A stretch of DNA of 64,000 nucleotides from Ch67 sp041395845 (lineage in GTDB: Bacteria > Pseudomonadota > Gammaproteobacteria > Pseudomonadales > Ketobacteraceae), in NCBI GenBank assembly GCA_041395845.1, contig JAWKZS010000025.1:4209-68208 (forward strand), read 5' to 3'. Every line of letters begins with the position of its first letter. Within the stretch, counting starts at the first letter, position 1. The notes beneath the pieces were generated by a model. That model ran no database searches. It was not told the origin of the DNA and worked only from the letters and a program-made list of their open reading frames with translations. Positions 16,589-26,046 of the stretch are shown here, piece by piece. The translations under genes and the position numbers were made by a program.

Positions 16589-19500
16589 TCAACGACGGCC
16601 TTTCAACGGAGTGCCAATGAGTCGCAGCTTCATGGCATCGGCGGGAATGCGCAGACTGATGGTGCCTGTCTGCAGAGGTGACAGCGGTACTACAGCGGTC
16701 ACGTTGATGACAATGTCGATCGGCTCCACGTTACTCTGCTCAATCACGATGCGGCCATCTTCCTGGAAGGTGACCGGGCCTTTCACAATCGCGGTCAAAG
16801 GCTTGCTCACCAGGTCGTGGGATACCGAACTCAGTGAATCCAGGAACGCGGAATCCGGCCGGATTTCCATGTCGGGCGCATCCATATACAGATCAAGCTG
16901 ACCGATAAACTGCGGCTGATCCTGACCTTCCTCTTCCACGATATAGCCAGTAATCGGGCCGCTGCTTTCGCGCAAACGCAACACGTTCAGGCCGGTATTG
17001 GTATCTTCAATCGCGACGTTGATGGGAATGAACAGCGCCGTCACCCGTGCCGACGATGCCAGCGTGATGGACGTGCCGTACAAAATGCCAGGATTGATCT
17101 GCACCGGAATCTGCGAATCACCCCGCAAGGTCATATCCCAGATAGCGCCATCCACGGTGAGCGGTTCCGGCTGACCCACCGTCACCGGCAAGGTACCGTT
17201 CAGATAAAGCGTGCCATCACCGACCATGGACGCACTGGTGACAATACCACTCCAGCCGGTGATGCTGACCGCAGCGCTGTTTTCCTCCCGCGCCGTTTCA
17301 CCGGCATCGAGCAAGCCATTACCGTTGATATCCGCATAACGTTCCAGCTTCAGCGGCAGGAATACATCATCGTTGGCAGCAACCACGCTGAAACGGCTGA
17401 CGATATTGGCGCCCCCCGCGCTGGATGCCGTGGCACCGTTGAGCGGATCGGTATTGAGCGGACGACCGTTACTGCCGCAGATTTCACTGGCACTGTCGCA
17501 GGTCGCATTCGCACCGCCCACCAGGGTCAGCCGGTATTGCGCGCCCACGGTCCAGGGTTCTGACGGAATGAAGCGGAAGCCGCGGGTCTCGGCAATCAGC
17601 GAGCCAGACACCACGCTCTGGCAGGTCGTGCCGGTGTCATCCCAGCGCTCCACCCTCACCCGTCCACTATTGCAACTGTTGCCCAGCACCAGCGTGTTCA
17701 GGTTCATCGGCTGATTGAACTGCACTTCCAGATAGCCATCTTCCACCACGGTAAACGGCTGGTAATTGGTGTCACCACTCTGGCCACCGACGCAATGTCC
17801 CGGGCTGGGTTGCGTGGTGCCGGTCAGCGCACAGGCCGCACCCGGCGCAATCGACGTCACCAGCGGTCCCACCGGCGCTGTAGCCAGCGGATTTTCCGTA
17901 CTGAAAGCAATCACGCCATCGCCACCACTGGCATCGCTGACGTCCAGTGCCAGCGCATTGTGATCCTCGCTCAGATCCGTCAGCGCGCCCAGGGTGATTT
18001 CATAATCATGACCGGCACTGAGCGCGTTGTCCGGTTTCAGCAGCACCGTGCTGCCATCGTAGGTCAGCTGGAAGGGCACCAGTGCACTGGCGGTCACATC
18101 GAACAGCTGGATCTGGTCGTTGGCCTCGACACCCGCGTTATCGATGGCTTCACTGAAAATCAGCGACAGACCATCGCGAATCGGAAAATCATCGGAACCA
18201 TCCGCCGGATAGGCACCGGTCAGCCGCGGTGCCTCCGTGTCCCGCGGCCGCGTCAGATTGCGTTCGGAATTGATGCCCAGCACCATGTGCGCCGGCGCCA
18301 GATCCGATCCCAGCAGATCCATGGTCAACGTACGCACCGTTTGAATCTGCAGCTGACCATTCACCGCCTTGGCAATACCGGTGGCCTGCACGTGGGGAAT
18401 GGTCTGGTTCAACACGGCATTGCCCTTGGCATCCGTACTGCTGAGCGCCAGATCGAAAATCAGATAGACATACACCGGCGATTTATCGTCATCGGGCAAG
18501 GTACTGGCACTGCGGAACGGGTTGCGTCCCATGAAACCGGTGACATCGGTGAGGAACGTGGCCTTGATATCGCCGGTCTGCAGATTCGCCGCCACTTCAC
18601 CGCCGAGCGCCAGATCGAGTCCGGTGATATTGAGGAAATTGCCCCGGCGGATCACGAACGGAATCAGTCCACCGAAGCGCGACGGATCCGCCAGCTGGAT
18701 CTGCAGCGTGCTGTCGAGCAGATTGATATCGTTCACGCCGATCAGCGGCGAGTACAGATCAATGGCATTGAGCGGGCGACCAGTGATGGACGACGTCACC
18801 GGGAAACCGGACTCGCCAAACGCCACCGTGGTATTGAAATGCTCGGTGATCACACAGTCGCAAGCATTGGCGGCCACCGGCACCAGTTCATAGGTCGCCC
18901 CACCCAGCGCTTCCCCATTGCGATCGCGGATCGCCGACGACAGCCGCAAACGATACGTGGCGCCGGGGGTCAGATCGTCATCCGGATCGAAACTCACATG
19001 CTGCTTGCGCGCAATCAACGCACCGACCACCGGCTCCTCGGTTTCGGTCACAACCAGCGTGTCGGGATCGACCGCGCGCACCACTTCGACAAATTCGAAG
19101 CTCGATCCCACCTGCACGGTTTTTTCATCCAGCGGCTCGCTGAATTCCACCCGCACGGTGGAAAAATCCATGAACGGATAGCGGGTTGCCGGCGGTTGGG
19201 CCGGCGGCACCGGCAAGGTCAGATAGGCATCGGGATCTTCGCCGTTGATCGCCGTTACCCGGGGAATCACACCACCCAGTGGATCGATCTGGCTGGTGGT
19301 AAAGGTCAGCAGCGGATCATCCGCCGGCAGATTGGTGCTGCTTTCCCCGATCACCGCGCTGCGCACGAATAGACGGTAACGGGAACCCTGGCGCAGCTGG
19401 TCGGTTTCAAACTGCACCACCTTGCCATTCACCGTGGGCGCAATCGCCACCACATTGTCGTTGGCATCCACCAGGCAGAAATTGCCGGACACATTGCCGC

Positions 19501-19738
19501 TGCCATCCACCGAACAGCTGGCCGCCACTGCATTGCTGCTGGCCGCCTTGCTGAAGGTGACATAAAAGCGGGTGCCCAGGGGCACATCGGACTGGCCGTT
19601 AATGGGATAGGTGAACACCACCCCGTGGGACAGGGTCGGCGGGGAATAACGCTCGCTGGAACTGCCGCCGCAACCGGCCAGCGCCAGCAACGACACCACA
19701 CCCAGGCCAAGGGCCCGGTTTGCAAAGATCCGATTCAT
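16589..19738 (-). CDS. Large Ig-like (Big_5 / SbsA-type) lipoprotein
   Basis: This 1049-residue protein has a lipoprotein signal ending in LLALAGCGG, so it should be lipidated and held at a membrane, probably the outer one. The mature part has SbsA/Big_5-type Ig-like domains, recognisable by FTYPINGQSDVPLGTRFYV near residue 50, GAYPADGSDDFPIRDGLSL near 560 and a third related module around 700 (LEVQFNQPMN). These modules occur in bacterial surface and adhesive proteins. The ATG at 19736-19738 follows GAGG. Its stop overlaps the ribosome site of the OmpW-like gene. Direct partners are unknown. Confidence 0.75.
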   Translation of the reverse strand: MNRIFANRALGLGVVSLLALAGCGGSSSERYSPPTLSHGVVFTYPINGQSDVPLGTRFYVTFSKAASSNAVAASCSVDGSGNVSGNFCLVDANDNVVAIAPTVNGKVVQFETDQLRQGSRYRLFVRSAVIGESSTNLPADDPLLTFTTSQIDPLGGVIPRVTAINGEDPDAYLTLPVPPAQPPATRYPFMDFSTVRVEFSEPLDEKTVQVGSSFEFVEVVRAVDPDTLVVTETEEPVVGALIARKQHVSFDPDDDLTPGATYRLRLSSAIRDRNGEALGGATYELVPVAANACDCVITEHFNTTVAFGESGFPVTSSITGRPLNAIDLYSPLIGVNDINLLDSTLQIQLADPSRFGGLIPFVIRRGNFLNITGLDLALGGEVAANLQTGDIKATFLTDVTGFMGRNPFRSASTLPDDDKSPVYVYLIFDLALSSTDAKGNAVLNQTIPHVQATGIAKAVNGQLQIQTVRTLTMDLLGSDLAPAHMVLGINSERNLTRPRDTEAPRLTGAYPADGSDDFPIRDGLSLIFSEAIDNAGVEANDQIQLFDVTASALVPFQLTYDGSTVLLKPDNALSAGHDYEITLGALTDLSEDHNALALDVSDASGGDGVIAFSTENPLATAPVGPLVTSIAPGAACALTGTTQPSPGHCVGGQSGDTNYQPFTVVEDGYLEVQFNQPMNLNTLVLGNSCNSGRVRVERWDDTGTTCQSVVSGSLIAETRGFRFIPSEPWTVGAQYRLTLVGGANATCDSASEICGSNGRPLNTDPLNGATASSAGGANIVSRFSVVAANDDVFLPLKLERYADINGNGLLDAGETAREENSAAVSITGWSGIVTSASMVGDGTLYLNGTLPVTVGQPEPLTVDGAIWDMTLRGDSQIPVQINPGILYGTSITLASSARVTALFIPINVAIEDTNTGLNVLRLRESSGPITGYIVEEEGQDQPQFIGQLDLYMDAPDMEIRPDSAFLDSLSSVSHDLVSKPLTAIVKGPVTFQEDGRIVIEQSNVEPIDIVINVTAVVPLSPLQTGTISLRIPADAMKLRLIGTPLKGRR

Positions 19739-19969
19739 GACAACCTCGGTACTTGTTGTTATGCGATCCGTTGCCACGGGGCCTTTCAAGGGCTCCTGTC
19801 CTTCCCGTCTGCTATTCACTATGGTTCAGGATTCGCTAACTGGCCAGTCAACTGGCTTAATTTTGTCCAGGACGGCGTCGGCCGTTCACCACAAACCCTT
19901 GAATGCGGTTGGTATTCGGGGGAAACTTGCCGGATCGCAACACCGACAAGAACAACAACGAGGGGACTC
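19739..19969. promoter_or_regulatory. Divergent promoter region between two lipoprotein genes
   Basis: This 231-bp gap lies between the minus-strand Ig-like lipoprotein and the plus-strand LpoB-like gene. It contains a perfect 10-bp palindrome ACTGGCCAGT at 19839-19848, followed closely by another ACTGGC, so an operator is possible. No confident -35/-10 pair was identified. Confidence 0.35.
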
Positions 19970-20566
19970 ATGAACAAAAGGATGCTGACCAGCCTGGCCC
20001 TGTGCGCCGGACTCACCCTGACCGGCTGTACCAACACCATCAAATACGACAGCGCGCCCGTCGCCCCGGCCGTCACCAACGACATCTCGGTGGAAACCCT
20101 GCAGCAATCCACCGGCTCCATGATTGCCGCCATGGTGGAAAACCCCGGCGTGCAGGACGCTACCCGCAGCAAGCGCCCGGTACTGGCCGTGTTCGGTCTG
20201 GTGGATTTCACCGGTGAAGGCGTCGACATTGCCGCCCTCAACAGCGACATCCTCAACGAACTCAACAAGACTGCCCGCTTCCGCTTCGCCGACTCCGCCA
20301 ACCTGAGCGAGGCCAGCCAGCAGCAGAATCCCGACCTGTACACCCTGCTGGAATCCCCCGCTGCTGCCCAGTCGCTGACCGAGGCAGTCAACGCCGACTA
20401 CCTGCTGATTGGTGAAGTGAGTAAAGTCATCCGTACCCAGCCCACCCTGAAGGAAACCTTCTATCGGGTGTCGCTGAAACTGGTGGACCCGCAGGGCAAA
20501 ACCTTCGTCTGGGAAGAAAAACGCGAATTCCTCAAGAGCCAGAAGAAGATCGTTTACGGCGTCTGA
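19970..20566 (+). CDS. LpoB-like lipoprotein (penicillin-binding protein activator family)
   Basis: This 198-residue protein has a lipobox signal (LTLTGCTNT, Cys about residue 19). A short linker leads to a compact domain with RPVLAVFGLVDFTGEGVD, LNSDILNELNKTARFRFAD and ADYLLIGEVSKVIRTQPT. This order matches the LpoB fold, which in enterics is an outer membrane lipoprotein that activates PBP1b. Relatives outside enterics are widely annotated LpoB but seldom tested. The ATG at 19970 follows CGAGGGGA. It lies upstream of the PdsR/S-like pair, about 300 bases away, on the same strand. Confidence 0.7.
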   Translation: MNKRMLTSLALCAGLTLTGCTNTIKYDSAPVAPAVTNDISVETLQQSTGSMIAAMVENPGVQDATRSKRPVLAVFGLVDFTGEGVDIAALNSDILNELNKTARFRFADSANLSEASQQQNPDLYTLLESPAAAQSLTEAVNADYLLIGEVSKVIRTQPTLKETFYRVSLKLVDPQGKTFVWEEKREFLKSQKKIVYGV

Positions 20567-20700
20567 ATCTGCCGCCATTCCCCGTGGACAGCTGGTACCG
20601 GGCCCAACGGCTGCGGTGCCAGTACTCCCATCCCGAATACCAGCAGGGCCAGCGCTGCGGCCAGTTTCATCAAGGTCACCGTGAATTGAATGCGGGGCAT
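20554..20700 (-). CDS. Possible 48-residue single-helix membrane protein
   Basis: An ATG at 20698-20700 opens a frame of 48 codons with one strong hydrophobic segment (LMKLAAALALLVFGMGVLA) and a polar end. Its last codons overlap the LpoB-like gene stop by 13 bases in a convergent arrangement. I recognise no family and saw no convincing ribosome site, so this may be a chance frame. Confidence 0.3.
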   Translation of the reverse strand: MPRIQFTVTLMKLAAALALLVFGMGVLAPQPLGPVPAVHGEWRQIQTP

Positions 20701-20877
20701 GTTGGCGCTCCAGGTAGTGAAAGTACCCCCATTGCACGCCCGCACCCTGTTCCCGAACCGTACCCATTCTGCCAAAGCGCTGCTCAATTCTGATGAATTG
20801 TGGCCCGTCACAGCGCGCCGCCCCGACTTGTTATACACTGAGCGCCATCAAGACCTTATGGATTTGCCGATCCTTAT
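20567..20877. promoter_or_regulatory. Upstream region of the PdsR-like regulator, with extended -10 candidate
   Basis: This 311-base stretch lies between the LpoB-like stop and the response regulator start. Apart from a doubtful minus-strand 48-codon frame, I see no gene. TGTTATACA at 20829-20837 matches an extended -10 (TGn then TATACA), about 40 bases before the ATG. It is a reasonable promoter for the two-component pair, although no good -35 accompanies it. Confidence 0.4.
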
Positions 20878-21576
20878 ATGGCCAAGCACATTGCCCTGGT
20901 GGAAGACGAAGCCGCCATCCGCGAAAACTACAAGACCTACCTGGAACGTCTGGGTTACCAGATCAGCACCTACGATTCCCGTCCCGGCGCCCTGCAGGCG
21001 TTCAGCGATCTGCTGCCGGACATGGCTGTCATCGACATCGGGCTGCAGGATGAAATCGAAGGCGGCTTCGACCTGTGCCGTGAACTGCGCCAGCTGTCGC
21101 CCCAGCTGCCGATCATCTTTCTGACCGCCCGCGACAGCGAGCTGGATGCCATCTCCGGCCTGCGCCTGGGGGCCGACGACTACCTGACCAAGGACATCAG
21201 CCTGCCCCACCTGGCGGCCCGCATCACAGCCCTGTTCCGGCGCCTGGACAACCTGAGCAAGCCCACCGCGCTCGCCAACAAGGTGGAACGCCATGCCCTG
21301 CTGCTGGATCTCGACCGCATGCACGCCACCTGGCAGGACCACAATCTGGACCTGACCCTCACCGAATTCTGGATCATCCATGCGCTGGCCAAGCATCCCG
21401 GCCACGTGAAGAACCGCCAGCAGCTGATGGACGCCGCTAATGTGGTGCTGGACGACAACACCATCACCTCGCACATCAAGCGCATCCGCAAGAAATTCAA
21501 TCTGATCGACCCGAGCTTCGACGGCATTCAGACCGTCTATGGCATGGGTTACCGCTGGCATATTCCGGACGCCTGA
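20878..21576 (+). CDS. pdsR: PdsR-like response regulator (OmpR class)
   Basis: This 232-residue regulator has a receiver domain (about 1-120) with acidic residues near Glu9-Asp10, phosphoacceptor Asp53 (AVIDIGL) and Lys in LTKDIS. The C-terminal winged helix (about 140-230) has HIKRIRKKFN as recognition helix and FDGIQTVYGMGYRW as wing. The sequence and pairing fit the response regulator of the proteobacterial dedicated sortase system (TIGR03787 by my recollection). The kinase gene follows after three bases. No sortase or LPXTG target gene lies nearby in the window, so the regulated genes may differ. Confidence 0.75.
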   Translation: MAKHIALVEDEAAIRENYKTYLERLGYQISTYDSRPGALQAFSDLLPDMAVIDIGLQDEIEGGFDLCRELRQLSPQLPIIFLTARDSELDAISGLRLGADDYLTKDISLPHLAARITALFRRLDNLSKPTALANKVERHALLLDLDRMHATWQDHNLDLTLTEFWIIHALAKHPGHVKNRQQLMDAANVVLDDNTITSHIKRIRKKFNLIDPSFDGIQTVYGMGYRWHIPDA

Positions 21577-21579
21577 TCT

Positions 21580-23634
21580 GTGGGATTACGCGCGCAACTT
21601 CTGCTGGTGTCCCTGGTCATCCTGCTGTTGCCGTGGGGCGGCTGCCAGTACGTGCAGGAAATGGAACACGTACTGCGGGACAACCATGGCCGCGCCATGA
21701 TCGAGCAGACCGCCCTGCTGGCCCGCATGGTCAACCAGTCGGTGGAACTGCCGGAACCGGTGCGCGACACCCCGTTCTACACCCCGATCCGCTACCAGCC
21801 GGTGGAACTCGATGGCTACGGCGACGACTGGCGCAGCCACACCGAAGAACTGCTGATCAGCAAGACCGCGCCGCTCACCGCCCAATTGCAGAAAGGCCTG
21901 TATCAGGAAGATCTCTACCTATTTCTGCAGGTGCATGACACCGCCCGCACCTACCATGACCCCAGCCGCTCATTCCGCTTCAGCGATCATGTCCGTCTGG
22001 TGACCCGCAACGCCGACACCGTGATCACCTGGCTGTTCTTTACCAGCGGCCCTGGCCGTCTGCAGGTCTACCGTCAGCGCAACGATCGCGCCCTGCGGGA
22101 AGCACCGGAAGTGGACGCCTGGTGGCAGGAAACCCGGGGCGGCTACCAGCTGGAAATCCGCCTGCCCACCGGTCAGCTGCTGGACAGCCTGGACCTGCAG
22201 ATCTACGACCGGGAATCGCCGGACAAACGTGCCCAGCTGGTACTGTCCACGCGGCGTGGCGAACCGTCGCGCTGGCTCAAGCCACTACCGGAACTGCAGG
22301 ATCTGGTGCACCCCTGGCGTACCGAAGACACCGACCTGACCATCGTCGGCCCCCGCGGCTGGCCGCTGGCGCCCCAGAAGAACTGGCTCAGCGCCAATGT
22401 GGAAGAACCGGAAGTGCAGCTGGATCAGGGCTTCATGCGCCAGACTCTGAACCGTTTCTACCGTTTCTGGGTGGATCAGCTGACCCCGCGGCGTAACCAG
22501 GCCCCCTGGCCCTTACCGCAATGGCAGGTCAGCCGCGCCCAGGTGCGCCTGCCACTGGAAAAATTCGGCCCTGATCGCAGCCGTCCCCAGGCCCACTGGT
22601 ACCGCAGCGGCGACGACAACCGTTCCGCCCTGCTGGTGACCCTGCCACTGTACCAGCAGGACCAGTTCAAGGGCTTCATGATCTTCACCCAGAGCGGCGA
22701 AGCCCTGCTGTCCCTCACCAACGACGCCCTGCGCCGGGTCACCAACCGGGTGGCGCTGGTGATGCTGATCGTGGTGTCCGTGCTGATCCTGTATGCCTCA
22801 GTGCTGTCCTGGCGCATCCGCCAGCTTAAACGGCAGGCGGAAGCGGCCATCAGCGGCGAAGGCCGGGTGGGGGAGTTCGTGCCGTCGCGCCGGCCCGACG
22901 AGCTGGGTGACCTGTCCCGCAGTTACGACCAGCTGCTGCAGCGGGTGCGCAACTACACCGGCTATCTGGAAACCCTGGGGGGCAAACTGGCCCACGAATT
23001 GCGCACCCCGCTGGCGATCGTCAAATCCTCGCTGGAACTGGCCCAGGCCACCCCCGGCAACAACAACGAATACCTGAACCGCGCCCTGGAGGGCACGGAA
23101 CGGCTGCGCCAGATCCTGTCCGCCATGAGCGAAGCCAGCCGGGTGGAACATGCCATCCAGCAGACCGAGTTCCAGCCCTTCGACCTGCGCGCCCTGGTGG
23201 ATGCCATGGCCCAGGCCTACGCCGACACCTGGCCCGATCATGACTACCAGAGCCAGCTGCCTGACGAAGTGGCCTGGATCAACGGCAACCCGGAACTGCT
23301 GGCCCAGCTGCTGGACAAGCTGGTAGACAACGCCCGTGACTTTGCCCCTGCCGGCAGTACCATCGAACTGGGGGTCAGCCGCTACAAGCAGCACTGGCTG
23401 CTCACCGTCAGCAACCAGGGGCCTACCCTGCCACCCAATCTGGAAGGCCAGCTGTTCGACTCCCTGGTATCCCAGCGCGACGCCGAACACCGCGGCGACA
23501 CGCCTCACCTGGGACTGGGCCTGTACATCGTGCGCCTGATTGCCCTGGCCCATCACGGTCAGGTCGAAGCCCACAACCGGGCCCAGGGCGATGGCGTGAT
23601 CTTCACCATCACCCTGCCCGCCACCGACCAGTGA
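21580..23634 (+). CDS. pdsS: PdsS-like sensor histidine kinase
   Basis: This 684-residue kinase starts at a GTG. An N-terminal helix (LLLVSLVILLLPWGGCQYV) is followed by a long periplasmic sensor part (about 30-385), a second helix (VALVMLIVVSVLILYASVL), HAMP, a HisKA box with His472 (LAHELRTPLAIV) and an HATPase domain with LVDNARDFA and HLGLGLYIV. The LPWxGCQYVxEME start is characteristic, as I recall it, of the proteobacterial dedicated sortase kinases (TIGR03785). The sensed signal is unknown. The gene is coupled to the regulator, with no sortase alongside. Confidence 0.75.
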   Translation: MGLRAQLLLVSLVILLLPWGGCQYVQEMEHVLRDNHGRAMIEQTALLARMVNQSVELPEPVRDTPFYTPIRYQPVELDGYGDDWRSHTEELLISKTAPLTAQLQKGLYQEDLYLFLQVHDTARTYHDPSRSFRFSDHVRLVTRNADTVITWLFFTSGPGRLQVYRQRNDRALREAPEVDAWWQETRGGYQLEIRLPTGQLLDSLDLQIYDRESPDKRAQLVLSTRRGEPSRWLKPLPELQDLVHPWRTEDTDLTIVGPRGWPLAPQKNWLSANVEEPEVQLDQGFMRQTLNRFYRFWVDQLTPRRNQAPWPLPQWQVSRAQVRLPLEKFGPDRSRPQAHWYRSGDDNRSALLVTLPLYQQDQFKGFMIFTQSGEALLSLTNDALRRVTNRVALVMLIVVSVLILYASVLSWRIRQLKRQAEAAISGEGRVGEFVPSRRPDELGDLSRSYDQLLQRVRNYTGYLETLGGKLAHELRTPLAIVKSSLELAQATPGNNNEYLNRALEGTERLRQILSAMSEASRVEHAIQQTEFQPFDLRALVDAMAQAYADTWPDHDYQSQLPDEVAWINGNPELLAQLLDKLVDNARDFAPAGSTIELGVSRYKQHWLLTVSNQGPTLPPNLEGQLFDSLVSQRDAEHRGDTPHLGLGLYIVRLIALAHHGQVEAHNRAQGDGVIFTITLPATDQ

Positions 23635-23778
23635 CCCGGGGCGACACACGGCAGCCCCGCTAACAGGCTGTTTTGCAACAAGCTGCTAAGCTTGAAGAAC
23701 GGTGGCCACCCTGCCGGCCATTGCAATCCACCCCGAATTGGGCAAATATCGATCAAACAACAAAAACAGGACCTGCGC

Positions 23779-24117
23779 ATGTCGTCGGAAGAAGATCGTC
23801 GCCGCGCCCCCCGCGCGCCCATCAGCGACACCCTGTTCATCAAGTCCATCTCGTCCCGTCAGGTGAGCATGATGGAACCGGCCACCTGCAACACCGTGAA
23901 TGCATCGGCTACCGGCCTGCAGGTGGAACTGGACTTCGACGTGCTGGAAACCGCTGAAATTGCCCTCTGGATCCAGATGGACAGCGGCGAACGCACCCTG
24001 GTGAGCGGCACCATCCGCTGGAGCCGCAGCACCGAGCGCAACACCTTTCTGGTGGGCATCGAACTGGACGCGGAATCCGGCCCGGCCATCGCCAGCTGGC
24101 TCAACAATATTCACTGA
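23779..24117 (+). CDS. PilZ-domain protein
   Basis: This 112-residue cytoplasmic protein is essentially one PilZ domain. The N-terminal EEDRRRAPRAP supplies the Arg-rich RxxxR-type element, and NASATGLQVEL supplies the (D/N)xSxxG element. Together these bind cyclic di-GMP in the family. It lies 144 bases after the PdsS-like kinase and has no enzymatic partner domain, so it is probably a small effector acting on another protein. The ATG at 23779 was chosen because it places the Arg motif close to the start. Confidence 0.85.
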   Translation: MSSEEDRRRAPRAPISDTLFIKSISSRQVSMMEPATCNTVNASATGLQVELDFDVLETAEIALWIQMDSGERTLVSGTIRWSRSTERNTFLVGIELDAESGPAIASWLNNIH

Positions 24118-24246
24118 CACCGTTATCAGTTAATCCCCATGCTTGCGCTGCGCCCCGCGGATTGGCCACAATACGGCGGGGACCGGCGGTCATTACCAGC
24201 CGCCGCACAATAATAACGACGACGCATCAGCATCGAGGGAAAACAG

Positions 24247-24600
24247 ATGAAGACCTCCATTGCCGCAACCCTGGTTGCGCTCACCCTGGCAGGCTGCAGT
24301 TCCTCTGTCCTGCAACCCAAGGACGATCCGATCATCACCGAACTGCAAGGCAAGAGTGCCGACTTTGTGGAATCCAAACTGGGCCTGCCCAATCGCCGCA
24401 GCGAAACCCGCTCCGGCGCGCAGATCTGGACCTATCTGGACAAACAGAAAGGCATGGCTGCCAAACAGTGTGAAGTCACCCTGTCCATCCGTGACGCCAA
24501 GGTGGAAAGCGTGGTGATCAGCACCGACAACCAGTCACTGCTGTCGAGCATGGTCAGTGGTTGCAACGACATTCGCAAGACCCTCACCGGTCACAGCTGA
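24247..24600 (+). CDS. Small lipoprotein with SmpA/BamE-like pattern
   Basis: This 117-residue protein has a classic lipoprotein signal (MKTSIAATLVALTLAGCSS). The mature domain contains ITELQGKSADFVESKLGLP followed by QIWTYLDK. This resembles the helix-then-hairpin layout of the SmpA/OmlA (BamE) fold, but it is not BamE itself by sequence. Two Cys (in QCEVTLS and GCNDIRK) may pair. It has its own start signals and stands alone between the PilZ and fabV genes. Confidence 0.65.
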   Translation: MKTSIAATLVALTLAGCSSSVLQPKDDPIITELQGKSADFVESKLGLPNRRSETRSGAQIWTYLDKQKGMAAKQCEVTLSIRDAKVESVVISTDNQSLLSSMVSGCNDIRKTLTGHS

Positions 24601-24746
24601 ACGGTTGCCACACCCATTACCGGCCCGCGTAATTTGTAAGAATGTTTGAGAACACCGCCAGCACGGCGGTGTTCAACTGGCCTTTGCCCATCCCCGCCTT
24701 TAGAATTCCCGCATTCATCAAGACAACACTCGCAAGGGAATCCGCA

Positions 24747-25940
24747 ATGGTCATCCAGCCCAAGGTCAAAGGTTTCATCTGTACCACCGCACATCCCGTT
24801 GGCTGCGCCGCCAACGTCAGCGAACAGATCCGGTTTGTGCAGGCCCAGGGGCCCATCAGCAACGCACCCAAGCGGGTTCTGGTGATCGGTGCATCCACCG
24901 GGTACGGACTGGCATCTCGCATCACGGCTGCCTTTGGCGGCGGTGCCGGCACCCTGGGCATCTTTTTCGAAAAACCCGCATCTGGCAAGCGCACCGCGTC
25001 GGCAGGCTGGTACAACGCCGCAGCCTTCCAGCAGGCGGCTGAACAGGCTGGACTCTATTCCAAAAACATCAATGGCGATGCGTTTTCCAATGCAGTCAAA
25101 CAGCAGGCCATCGATCTGATCAAAGCGGATCTGGGTCAGGTGGATCTGGTGGTGTACAGCCTGGCGTCACCGCGCCGCGTGCATCCGGACACCGGTGTAC
25201 TGCACTCATCGACCCTCAAGCCGATCGGCAAACCGTTCAAGACCAACGGTCTCGACACCGACCGCGAAATCATCAAGGAATTTTCCATCGAGCCGGCGGT
25301 GCAGGAAGAAATCGACAACACCGTCGCCGTGATGGGCGGTGACGACTGGGAACGCTGGCTCAACGCCCTGAGCGCAGCGGGCGTACTGGCACCGGGCTGC
25401 AAAACCACCGCCTACACCTATGTCGGCGAACGGGTGACCCGCGACATTTACTGGGATGGCACCATCGGCGCCGCCAAGAAAGATCTGGATCGCGCTGCCG
25501 CCGCCATGCAGGCCAAAGGCTTCGATGCCACGGTTTCAGTTTTGAAAGCCGTGGTGACACAGTCCAGCGCCGCGATTCCGGTGATGCCGCTGTACCTGGC
25601 GCTACTGTTCCGGGTGATGAAAGCCGACGGCTCTCACGAAGGCTGCATCGAGCAGGTGTACCGTCTGTTCAAGGAATGTCTCTACAGCGCGACCCCGCGC
25701 ACCGATGACAGCGGCCGCAACCGGGTGGACGAAAAGGAACTGCGTGACGTGATCCAGAATCAGGTCGCCGAACTCTGGCCGCAGGTCACCACCGAGAACC
25801 TCAACGACATCAGCGATTTCCGCGGTTTCCGCGCCGACTTCCTCAAGCTATTCGGCTTCGGGGTGGACGGCGTGAATTATGATGCGGACGTGGAAGCGGA
25901 TGTGGCGATCGGGAATCTGGTCGATACCACGGCGGAGTGA
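24747..25940 (+). CDS. fabV: Enoyl-ACP/trans-2-enoyl-CoA reductase FabV
   Basis: This 397-residue cytosolic reductase finishes each fatty acid elongation round with NADH. It belongs to the FabV family, recognised from MVIQPKVKGFICTTAHPVGC, the nucleotide loop VIGASTGYGLASR, VVYSLASPRRVHP, and the catalytic Tyr-(8 residues)-Lys in YWDGTIGAAK. FabV enzymes are naturally insensitive to triclosan. The ATG at 24747 follows AAGGGAA. It ends before a strong bidirectional terminator. Confidence 0.97.
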   Translation: MVIQPKVKGFICTTAHPVGCAANVSEQIRFVQAQGPISNAPKRVLVIGASTGYGLASRITAAFGGGAGTLGIFFEKPASGKRTASAGWYNAAAFQQAAEQAGLYSKNINGDAFSNAVKQQAIDLIKADLGQVDLVVYSLASPRRVHPDTGVLHSSTLKPIGKPFKTNGLDTDREIIKEFSIEPAVQEEIDNTVAVMGGDDWERWLNALSAAGVLAPGCKTTAYTYVGERVTRDIYWDGTIGAAKKDLDRAAAAMQAKGFDATVSVLKAVVTQSSAAIPVMPLYLALLFRVMKADGSHEGCIEQVYRLFKECLYSATPRTDDSGRNRVDEKELRDVIQNQVAELWPQVTTENLNDISDFRGFRADFLKLFGFGVDGVNYDADVEADVAIGNLVDTTAE

Positions 25941-25987
25941 TTCGTTCACGCTCACACGCCGACCGCTACTGACATAAGCAACACATA

Positions 25988-26026
25988 AAAAAAGCCCCGA
26001 CCTGTTTCCAGTGCCGGGGCTTTTTT
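25988..26026. terminator. Bidirectional rho-independent terminator
   Basis: The stem AAAAAAGCCCCG (25988-25999) pairs with CGGGGCTTTTTT (26015-26026) around a 15-base loop. The T-run ends transcription of fabV and the A-run serves the minus-strand lgt-thyA-folA operon. It is the clearest terminator in the window. Confidence 0.9.
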
Positions 26027-26046
26027 GTCTTTACAGCTGCGCGAAA

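Noticed and set aside
23652..23674. Weak hairpin CAGCC/GGCTG followed by TTTT after the PdsS-like gene
   Set aside because: A five-base stem and four T residues are too weak to call a terminator.
19970..24117. Sortase or LPXTG target near the PdsR/PdsS-like pair
   Set aside because: No protein in the region has a sortase TLxTC active site or LPxTG C-terminal tail.
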